5,546 nt of DNA, from NCBI GenBank assembly GCA_047629215.1, contig JBLHWO010000240.1, positions 1 through 5,546 of the forward strand, in the 5' to 3' direction. Source of the DNA: CANLBN01 sp047629215. GTDB taxonomy: Bacteria; Pseudomonadota; Gammaproteobacteria; Pseudomonadales; Cellvibrionaceae. Below the pieces are notes generated by a model. The model was not told where the DNA came from. It saw only the letters and a list, made by a program, of their open reading frames with translations, and did not search any database. Both the position numbers and the translations under genes were made by a program. Below, one piece after another: positions 1-5,460 of this stretch (within the stretch, counting starts at the first letter, position 1; every line of letters begins with the position of its first letter).

Positions 1-426
1 GCCAATAGCCACTCGCCGGCCTTTTAAATCAGTGGCTTTAAACGCCATTTTCGAAGCGGACATAAATAACCACAACGGCTCGTAGTATAGACTAGCCAAG
101 GAAACTAACGCTTGGTTTTTATCGGTTTTGGTGCCTTGGTAAGCCCTACCGGTCCCGCTTTGCACAAAGGCAATATCGGCTTTGCCAGACGTTAACAACT
201 CAAGGTTCTCGATAGAGCCCTGAGTGCCCAAGACCCTTAACTCAACACCCTCTTTTTCAAGCAACTTTTTATACTGTTGTGCATAGGCATAGTAAGCACC
301 TGATATACCACCAGTCGCTATAGTAATTGAACGCGGAGGGCTAGGCTTGACGAATTGGTAAGCGAGTACAAATCCAGCAATCACCAATAAAGTACCGATT
401 CCATATATGCGTAAATGTTCTTTCAT
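1..426 (-). CDS. TAXI-family TRAP transporter solute-binding subunit (N-terminal part, cut by window edge)
   Basis: This reading frame is open from an ATG at 426 to the left edge, giving 142 codons without a stop. Residues 8-23 form a hydrophobic stretch after a short basic start, which fits a signal anchor or signal peptide. Mature sequence then opens with ITIATGGISGAYYAYA (residues 34-49), the hallmark start of TAXI solute-binding proteins (TRAP-associated extracytoplasmic immunoglobulin-like). It continues with GTQGSIENLELLTSGKADIAFVQSG (residues 67-91, read as GTQGS, SIENLELL and GKADIAFVQ), also typical. Such proteins bind small organic acids or similar ligands outside the cytoplasmic membrane and hand them to a DctQM-type permease. 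No permease gene is visible here, and the ligand cannot be read from this part. An in-frame TAG lies a short way upstream and no other start codon comes between, so ATG 426 is the start. The ribosome site before it is weak. The C-terminal half is outside the window. Confidence 0.9.
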   Translation of the reverse strand, partial: MKEHLRIYGIGTLLVIAGFVLAYQFVKPSPPRSITIATGGISGAYYAYAQQYKKLLEKEGVELRVLGTQGSIENLELLTSGKADIAFVQSGTGRAYQGTKTDKNQALVSLASLYYEPLWLFMSASKMAFKATDLKGRRVAIG

Positions 427-574
427 ATTATGTGCGTTATTAGTGAGAGCATTATGGATCTAAATGCTGTAGATGGATTTGCAGCCATTGGCACCGGACT
501 AGTGCGAGAAAGCAAACACCAATAAACTCACATATGTTCGCCATTATTTTTGCTTCGACCCTTGAGAGCTTGCC

Positions 575-585
575 TGCTATAAAAT
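575..585 (+). promoter_or_regulatory. candidate extended -10 promoter of the peroxidase (pseudo)gene
   Basis: TGC-TATAAAAT reads as an extended -10 element (TGn followed by TATAAA) about 67 bp before the original start position at 652. No good -35 hexamer lies 16-18 bp upstream; the best, TTCGAC, is poor. That is tolerable for an extended -10 promoter. The call rests on sequence pattern and position only. Confidence 0.4.
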
Positions 586-600
586 TGAAACTATTCCGCA

Positions 601-627
601 CAATTAAACGTAAAGAGAGTTTAATTG
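601..627. promoter_or_regulatory. perfect 9-bp inverted repeat in the peroxidase leader (possible operator)
   Basis: CAATTAAAC (601-609) and GTTTAATTG (619-627) are exact reverse complements separated by 9 bp. The dyad lies between the candidate -10 and the former start codon, so it would fall in or next to the transcript leader. The two-fold symmetry and AT-rich half-sites fit a binding site for a dimeric repressor such as a MarR or TetR family protein. It could instead be a leader hairpin. It is not followed by a T-run, so a terminator is unlikely. Confidence 0.45.
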
Positions 628-651
628 ACTAAGTAACAATCAGGAAATATC

Positions 652-1208
652 ATAAAAAACGTATTAACAGACCTTGCAGCAACACTGCTAACCACTATTA
701 CTGGATTAACATCTCTGGCTGTCTCATCTACGACTGCCTGACCAGCATGGGTGAACCAATCATTTAAGCAGTTGCAATCTACCAATACTATTAATATATA
801 CGATGAGCACAACAGTAAACATTTACTTATCGTCAATACGGCAATTTACTGCGGTTTTACGCATCAATTCACTGGGCTCGAAGCCTTGCACCAACGCTAC
901 AAGCAAGAAGGATTGCGGGTTGTCGATCTTGCCAGCAACGATTTTAGGCAGGCAGCGAAAGGCGAAGCAGAGGCCGCTAGTATTTGTGATGTGAATTACG
1001 GGGTTACTTTTACCATGATGCCTCCTATATCCGTTAAAGGCAGTGATGCACATCCTTTATTTAAAGCTATTGCAGCTAAGCCTCAAGAACCTAGCTGGAA
1101 CTTTAATAATTTTTTAGTCGGTGCCGACGACCATAAAATAAAACACTTCGCACTAGCGCCTCCCCAGAATCGAATAAAATCAATGAGGCTATTAAAACTT
1201 TACTCTAG
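652..1208 (+). pseudogene. periplasmic-type glutathione peroxidase, disrupted (start loss, nonsense, frameshift)
   Basis: The intact ancestor would have been an exported thiol peroxidase of the glutathione peroxidase family, reducing peroxides. The core is plain: VNTAIYCGFTHQF with the peroxidatic Cys still TGC (850-852), GLEALHQRYKQEGLRVV, SNDFRQ, VNYGVTFTM, then DAHPLF and SWNFNNFLVG. The SNDFRQ form marks a subfamily usually carrying an N-terminal signal peptide. That peptide can be read from 652 (KNVLTDLAATLLTTITGLTS). Three lesions break the gene. The start position is ATA (652-654), although AGGA sits correctly spaced before it at 642-645. A TGA (739-741) replaces the expected Cys before PAW. 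Near 1150 one base is missing: the proper tail SASPESNKINEAIKTLL resumes in the next frame at 1152 and ends at TAG 1206-1208. The longest remaining frame (GTG 751 to 1221) lacks the signal peptide and has a nonsense tail. A second conserved Cys is now Tyr (799-801). Confidence 0.88.
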
Positions 1209-1231
1209 AGCAGATCTCTAGCCACCCTCTG

Positions 1232-2387
1232 TTAAACACGTGCTGCAGACTCAGCTTGGAGATCATAGGTTTCTAATTTTTTTGTAGATGAAACTGCCGC
1301 GAGCCCCTTGGGCCTTTGCCAACACCCGCTAAAGAGAGCTCGTTACCCTAAGTACTGGCAATATCAAAATCAACTAGTTGGCGCTCAAAATAAGCCGTTC
1401 CAAAACGCCAGTCCAAACCCAACTCAGAATAAAACAGCTAGCAACCCACTGTCGAGCACGGCTCGATAGACAATCTGTTTTCTTAGGCTGGCGCATAGCG
1501 GCATCTGCACACTTATGACCAGCATTACCCTCTACCCATGCTTTATAGTGCTCTGGGTAAAATGTCTTTAATGGTCGCTTAGCCATCAACCCACTGAAAC
1601 GAAAATAGCGTTTGCCGTGACGTAACCATAACCACCGAAAATACTCACGCCACAACAATTCAAACTTTAACCTATAACTTGAATTTTTTTCGCCGTATTG
1701 ACCCTCAAAATCACTCACCAGCTGTCACACCGCTCTAAGCGATAAAGACCCATTCGCTAACCAAAGAAAAAAGTCCCAAGCTCTAAATCATTGCGCGTTT
1801 ATTTATAATAATCTAAACGGCCTAGCTCATAAAAATAAGCAGACCATTCTAGAACTCTCGACTCACCACCAACAAAACCGACTTTTGTCTGCAATAGTTT
1901 TTCGGCATCAACGGCAGTTGATCGCTCATTTCATTACCAGCAATCAAAAGTCTATTGGATAGCGACCCTATGCGGCTATCTAACTCAGATAAATATTTTT
2001 TCTGGTAACAATCATTAAATAATGCCTTCACCGCTACCTAAAGGCAGTAAAGCTAAAGTCAATTTCATTTAGCCCAAAGGGCAAGAGGCCTTGCGTTAAA
2101 AGTGTAAACTGCTAGCATGAAGATGGAGTAATTAAGGGCATGCTCTGATCAAATAAAGCCTGTATTAAATTTTACTCATAGACGCCAGAATGAAAGGTCA
2201 TCGCCATTCTCTCTATGGAATAACGCGATACCCACTGGAAATAATTTTGTGTGCATGATCAACCCGAACAATCAGACGTTGACCTAAACTCTCTAATTAC
2301 CGATGAAGACTAAGCCCTGTTGTTTGAAAAAGCGTATAATCCAAGAATTCTGAGAAAACACATGTAAACCACGCACAGCTTTTCCTT
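1232..2387 (-). pseudogene. cryptochrome-DASH / photolyase-family gene, heavily decayed
   Basis: Reading leftwards on the minus strand, pieces of a CRY-DASH flavoprotein appear in the right order but in different frames. They are: LHR*LESLGQRLIV (near 2310-2260); YE*NLIQALFD, LLPFGLNEI and FSFTAFR (near 2180-2040); a poorly conserved linker (2031-1890); FVGGESRVLEW and LDYYK*TRNDLE (near 1885-1780); WLANGSLSLRAV*QLV then SDFEGQYGE, KFELLWREYFRW and FYPEHYKAWVEGN, MRQ, SSRARQWVASCF (1765-1425); LDWRFGTAYFERQLVDFDIAST*GN and LAGVGKGPRGSRQF (1420-1285); and LETYDLQAE (to 1232). The longest open stretch is 1374-1718. Clear nonsense codons lie at 2297-2299, 2172-2174, 2112-2114, 1799-1801, 1725-1727 and 1348-1350, with at least six frame changes. 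The total span fits a normal family member of about 430-480 residues less a blurred N-terminus. The family binds FAD and an antenna cofactor and repairs UV lesions, mainly in single-stranded DNA, using blue light. The right-hand boundary is approximate. The gene is surely non-functional. Confidence 0.88.
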
Positions 2388-2569
2388 TTTAGTTTAGCAT
2401 CAACTTATTTTTAGCACATTGCTTTTATATTTACGTACAACGACAGAAATTGCTTGATAAATAGTATGGTATCAGAAGCTAATTCAACAGACCGGCCAAC
2501 AGTAGTTAAGCTTAAGAATTTAAAACAAAAGACGGCTGATTTTAATTAAAATTTTAAAAACATTAGCGT
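2388..2569. other. unassigned AT-rich DNA, possibly the eroded start of the cryptochrome gene
   Basis: Length comparison places the lost N-terminus of the cryptochrome-DASH gene near 2480-2550, so this stretch probably includes its first 30-50 codons and former promoter. I could not recognise the family's opening motif (YWFRNDLR-like) in any frame. A 12-bp AT palindrome (TTTTAATTAAAA, 2540-2551) lies just past the end of the small membrane-protein gene. It lacks the G+C stem and T-run of a good terminator. Confidence 0.4.
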
Positions 2570-2863
2570 TCAGTTTAAATTAAAGAAAAAACCTAATGTA
2601 AAAAGGATAATAGAAGTAACCAAACACATTTGCTTGAGCACATTAAATCGCATTAGCTGATCATCAGCTAATGCATGCCACTTTTTTTCGTACATGAAAA
2701 TAGAATATTCATCTGTTTTTTGCAAATAATAGCCTGTAAACGGACTGGGACGATCGATTAGATTAAACGTGTCTCTATAGAATTTTTTCAAACGTCGTAA
2801 GAATAAAGCATGAAAAAAATAATGTAGACCGAAGAAGATAAGACTACAGAGTAAAAAATCCAT
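2570..2863 (-). CDS. small two-helix membrane protein of unknown function (97 aa)
   Basis: I do not recognise this gene with confidence. It opens with ATG at 2863, preceded by AGG at 9-nt spacing, and ends at TGA 2570-2572. Residues 2-22 (FLLCSLIFFGLHYFFHALFL) and 77-95 (around CLVTSIILFTLGFFF) are strongly hydrophobic and should be membrane helices. Between them lies a polar loop of about 55 residues rich in basic and aromatic residues (RRLKKFYRD, KTDEYSIFMYEKKWHAL). A basic RRLKK right after helix 1 suggests the loop is cytoplasmic. The plan of helix, polar loop, helix at about 100 residues recalls UspB-type stress proteins, including a tail order of an acidic patch, then basic residues, then LTS-like hydrophobic residues; this is only a resemblance. 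It lies 98 bp past aspS, beyond a terminator, so it probably has its own promoter or depends on readthrough. Intact between a housekeeping gene and pseudogenes, it may be under selection. Confidence 0.65.
   Translation of the reverse strand: MDFLLCSLIFFGLHYFFHALFLRRLKKFYRDTFNLIDRPSPFTGYYLQKTDEYSIFMYEKKWHALADDQLMRFNVLKQMCLVTSIILFTLGFFFNLN
2650..2674. repeat. perfect 11-bp inverted repeat with 3-nt loop, inside the small membrane-protein gene
   Basis: GCATTAGCTGA (2650-2660) and TCAGCTAATGC (2664-2674) are exact reverse complements separated by TCA. On the coding (minus) strand it covers codons 64-71 (Ala-Leu-Ala-Asp-Asp-Gln-Leu-Met). In RNA it would form a tight, stable hairpin. No U-run follows on either strand, so it is not a standard terminator. 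Confidence 0.6.
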
Positions 2864-2900
2864 AAAGCTAAACCTGTAAGATCATGCTTTTAAGCACTAT

Positions 2901-2930
2901 AAAAAGGGAGATAACAAGTACCTCCCTTTC
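2901..2930 (-). terminator. Rho-independent terminator of aspS
   Basis: The 8-bp arms AAAGGGAG (2903-2910) and CTCCCTTT (2922-2929) flank an 11-nt loop. Read on the minus strand, the 3' arm runs directly into a short T-run (complement of 2901-2905). It lies 32 bp past the aspS stop and before the small membrane-protein start, so it should end the aspS transcript. Confidence 0.75.
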
Positions 2931-2961
2931 GTTTAAACCTAATATTAGTTCATCGCTCTAA

Positions 2962-4746
2962 TTACGTTTTTGGTTTTTCAGTCAGCTTAATATTTAACTC
3001 GCGTAGCTGTTTACGATCTACAAGGCCAGGGGCATTGGTCATTACGCATGCGGCTGTTTGCGTTTTAGGAAAAGCGATTACATCGCGAATAGAATCGCTG
3101 CCTGTCATCAACATAATTAAGCGATCCAAGCCAAAGGCTAAACCACCGTGAGGAGGCGCACCATATTGAAGTGCATCTAACAAGAAACCAAACTTCTCAC
3201 GCTGCTCTTCTTCGCCAATACCCAAGACTTTAAACACGGTCTGCTGCATAGATTGGTCGTGGATACGAATAGAACCACCGCCTAATTCGGTACCATTGAG
3301 AACCATATCGTAAGCAATTGACAAAGCTTCTCCAGGATTCGCCTCTAACACTTCTGGCGAACACGCGGGAGCGGTAAAGGGGTGGTGCAATGAAGTCCAA
3401 GCCACTTTCCCACCTTCTAACGTGATTTCTTCAAACATGGGGAAGTCGACAACCCAAAGTGGCGCCCATTGACTGGTATATAAATCTAAATCTGCGCCTA
3501 GCTTACAACGTAATGCGCCTAATGATTCAGAAACAATTGTCGCTTTATCCGCACCAAAGAAAATCAAATCACCATTTTCCGCGCCCACACGCTCTAAAAT
3601 TGCACCTCGCACATCATTTGGTAAAAACTTAACGATGGGTGACTGTAAGCCGTTTTCTAAATCAGCTTTATCATTCACCTTGATATAAGCTAAACCTTTC
3701 GCCCCATAAATATTGACAAACTTAGTGTAGCCGTCAATTTGTTTTCGGCTTAGCTTTTCGTTTCCGCCTTCAATTTTTAGTGCAGCAATCCGACCTTTAG
3801 GGTCATTGGCTGGGCCAGAGAATACTTTAAATTCTACCTCTGTCATTAGGTCTTTAATATCAACCAACTCTAAGGGAATTCGTAAGTCAGGTTTATCTGA
3901 GCCATACTTTGCTATTGCATCCGCATAGGACATTCTTGGGAATTCACCCAAGTCTACCTCCATCATATCTTTAAAAACATTGGTAATCATATTTTCAGTA
4001 ATCGACATGATTTGTTCGTCGCTCATAAACGAGGTTTCGATATCGATTTGTGTAAATTCGGGCTGACGGTCAGCACGTAGATCTTCATCACGGAAACATT
4101 TGGCAATTTGATAATAACGATCAAACCCAGACACCATTAACAACTGCTTAAATAACTGCGGCGACTGCGGTAAAGCAAAAAACTTACCTTCGTGGGTGCG
4201 AGATGGAACTAGATAATCGCGAGCACCTTCGGGAGTGGCGCGCGTTAAAATCGGCGTTTCTATATCGAGAAAATCATGCTGGTCTAAATAGTTACGAATC
4301 GCCGTGGTCACTTTGGAGCGAAAGCGCAGGTTGTGCTGCATTTCTTGACGGCGTAAATCTATATAGCGAAACTTTAAACGAACATCTTCACCGACAGTGC
4401 TGTGTTCGCTCAGAGGGAAAGGAGGCGTTTCGGCAACGTTCAATATTTGCAGCTCAGTACCATACACCTCAACCTCACCGGTTGGCATATTTGCATTAAC
4501 GGTTGCACCATCACGGGCTCGAACTTTACCGGTGACCTGCAATACGTATTCACTGCGGACTTTATTGGCAAGCTCAAAATTGTCTTTGCCGTCAGGGTCA
4601 AACACGACTTGCACAATGCCATCTCGATCTCGTAGATCGATAAAAATAACCCCACCGTGATCGCGGCGACGATCTACCCAACCACAGAGTGTTACGGTTT
4701 GCCCTATAAAGCCAGCGTTGAGCACGCCACAGTATTCACTACGCAT
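2962..4746 (-). CDS. aspS: aspartyl-tRNA synthetase
   Basis: This class II synthetase charges tRNA with aspartate in the cytoplasm. At 594 residues it matches the bacterial length (about 590). The N-terminal OB-fold anticodon-binding domain is clear (TLCGWVDRRRDHGGVIFIDL, residues 19-38). The catalytic core shows TPEGARDYLVPSR (171-183), the QSPQ loop (194-197), motif 2 FRDEDLRADRQPEFTQID (218-235) with ATP-binding Arg219, and motif 3 GGLAFGLDRLIML (534-546) with Arg542. The bacterial GAD insertion fills roughly 285-420. All key residues are present. Residue 30 is His, where the discriminating E. coli enzyme has Leu; this predicts a non-discriminating enzyme (see findings). ATG 4746 is chosen because it gives the standard MRSEYCG start and is preceded by AAAGGA (4753-4758) at 6-nt spacing. 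The gene follows the FmdB-like gene at 390 bp, an unusually wide gap, and ends before a terminator. The usual yebC-ruvC neighbours are absent downstream. Confidence 0.98.
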   Translation of the reverse strand: MRSEYCGVLNAGFIGQTVTLCGWVDRRRDHGGVIFIDLRDRDGIVQVVFDPDGKDNFELANKVRSEYVLQVTGKVRARDGATVNANMPTGEVEVYGTELQILNVAETPPFPLSEHSTVGEDVRLKFRYIDLRRQEMQHNLRFRSKVTTAIRNYLDQHDFLDIETPILTRATPEGARDYLVPSRTHEGKFFALPQSPQLFKQLLMVSGFDRYYQIAKCFRDEDLRADRQPEFTQIDIETSFMSDEQIMSITENMITNVFKDMMEVDLGEFPRMSYADAIAKYGSDKPDLRIPLELVDIKDLMTEVEFKVFSGPANDPKGRIAALKIEGGNEKLSRKQIDGYTKFVNIYGAKGLAYIKVNDKADLENGLQSPIVKFLPNDVRGAILERVGAENGDLIFFGADKATIVSESLGALRCKLGADLDLYTSQWAPLWVVDFPMFEEITLEGGKVAWTSLHHPFTAPACSPEVLEANPGEALSIAYDMVLNGTELGGGSIRIHDQSMQQTVFKVLGIGEEEQREKFGFLLDALQYGAPPHGGLAFGLDRLIMLMTGSDSIRDVIAFPKTQTAACVMTNAPGLVDRKQLRELNIKLTEKPKT

Positions 4747-5136
4747 TGTGTTTCCTTTGATATTTTAAAATTTAAAAAGACGTATGTTAACCTAGAAATG
4801 GCAGTTGAATCACGAAAGTCTGCACAAGTTCTTGATGCACCAAGAAAATATTAGAATATGCTTACGACCAATAAGCTCTCCACGCGATTCTAAAATCTCC
4901 TATGCCTACACGGATGTAGGTAAGGGACATGACCGGTTCTTGCTCCTCGACAACTGCTCCTGCGTTGCTCTAAATAAGTTACTTCCATGTAACGATGCGG
5001 AACCGGCATACATGACATCCATGTGAATAAGCAGGAGCTTTGCACGCCAATAACTTGCACATCTTTTTCGCGCCAACTGCCGCTTCTAAGTTAAATAAGT
5101 TGATATGTAAAATTTACGGCTAGACTATTGGCCTGC
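4747..5136. other. 390-bp spacer between fmdB-like gene and aspS
   Basis: No coding sequence is supportable here. The right part (about 5045-5136) follows the fmdB-like stop and shows nothing clear. The middle (4905-5038) holds a cluster of inverted repeats, listed separately. The left part (4747-4900) should contain the aspS promoter and leader. It is AT-rich just before the ribosome site, but I could not choose a convincing -35/-10 pair. Confidence 0.6.
4905..5038. repeat. cluster of nested inverted repeats and three small hairpins (REP/MITE-like)
   Basis: Three short hairpins occur in 120 bp: CCTACA-CGGA-TGTAGG (4905-4920), GTTAC-TTCCAT-GTAAC (4978-4993) and ACATG-ACATC-CATGT (5010-5024). 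Their arms differ, but each has a CCATGT or GGATGT core at the loop and 3' arm. Two longer-range inverted pairs surround them: CCGGTTC (4933-4939) with GAACCGG (5000-5006), and GCTCCTGC (4956-4963) with GCAGGAGC (5031-5038). This organisation, in a non-coding gap and with no protein, looks like a dispersed palindromic repeat rather than a single regulatory site. Whether it recurs in the genome cannot be seen here. Confidence 0.55.
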
Positions 5137-5460
5137 TTAACCCGTCGCTTTACTATCGCTCTTAGGCTTTGGTGCCGTGGCAGTGTCTGTCGATGCTTTT
5201 TTACCACCATCCTTCTTACCATCAGATTGCCCCTTATCGGAAGGCTTTCCGGCATCACCAGTAAGGTTCTTTTTTGCACCGGATTTAAAGTCTGTTTCAT
5301 ACCAACCACTACCCGACAAGCGAAAGACGGGGGCAGATATTTTTTTAATCAGTGCCGGCTTCTGACATTCTAGGCAGTCAACTAAGGGCTGGTCACTCAT
5401 CTTCTGCAAGGCTTCGAGCTCGTGCTGGCACTCGCTACACTGGTATTCGTAAATAGGCAT
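5137..5460 (-). CDS. FmdB-family zinc-ribbon protein
   Basis: This is a 107-residue protein that opens with MPIYEYQCSECQHELE, the standard start of the FmdB/CxxC regulatory-type zinc-ribbon family. Cys8, Cys11, Cys29 and Cys32 form the two CxxC pairs expected to hold one zinc ion. ISAPVFRLSGSGWYETDFK (residues 41-59) is the family's second conserved block. From about residue 60 the tail is low-complexity, rich in Lys, Gly, Asp, Ser and Thr, probably disordered, and ends with TAA (5137-5139). Molecular function is not established for this family; the name comes from a proposed regulator of formamidase genes. It stands directly upstream of aspS on the same strand, an order common in gammaproteobacteria, but the repeat-filled 390-bp gap means co-transcription is uncertain. 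The ribosome site (GAGAG about 10 nt before ATG 5460) is modest. Confidence 0.92.
   Translation of the reverse strand: MPIYEYQCSECQHELEALQKMSDQPLVDCLECQKPALIKKISAPVFRLSGSGWYETDFKSGAKKNLTGDAGKPSDKGQSDGKKDGGKKASTDTATAPKPKSDSKATG

Larger units (their letters stand above)
427..651. other. divergent intergenic region between the TAXI gene and the peroxidase pseudogene
   Basis: This 225-bp stretch separates two divergently oriented genes and should hold both their promoters. On the plus strand I see an extended -10 candidate (578-585) and a dyad (601-627), listed separately. For the minus-strand TAXI gene I found no convincing -35/-10 pair. A 31-codon plus-strand frame (430-525) has no ribosome site and no recognisable sequence, so I do not call it a gene. 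Confidence 0.6.

Noticed and set aside
430..525. 31-codon plus-strand frame upstream of the peroxidase pseudogene
   Set aside because: No ribosome site, no recognisable motif, and a length expected by chance.
621..836. Minus-strand frame opposite the peroxidase signal-peptide region
   Set aside because: Antisense shadow of the peroxidase pseudogene; no supporting start signals or family features.
1849..2031. 60-codon minus-strand frame starting at GTG 2031
   Set aside because: It lies between two readable cryptochrome-DASH segments, with spacing that matches the family's poorly conserved linker, and overlaps the recognisable GGESRVLEW segment in another frame. It is part of the pseudogene, not a gene.
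2540..2551. AT palindrome past the small membrane-protein stop as a terminator
   Set aside because: The stem has no G+C pairs and no following T-run; the longer imperfect pairing around it is too weak.
4203..4660. Several plus-strand frames opposite the start of aspS
   Set aside because: They are antisense to a strongly conserved gene and their sequences resemble no protein family.
4805..5026. 73-codon plus-strand frame across the repeat cluster
   Set aside because: It runs through nested inverted repeats, has no ribosome site, and its composition looks like translated repeat DNA.
5039..5063. Repeated TTGCAC hexamers (near 5040 and 5054)
   Set aside because: Two copies of a hexamer at short distance are compatible with chance and show no further structure.
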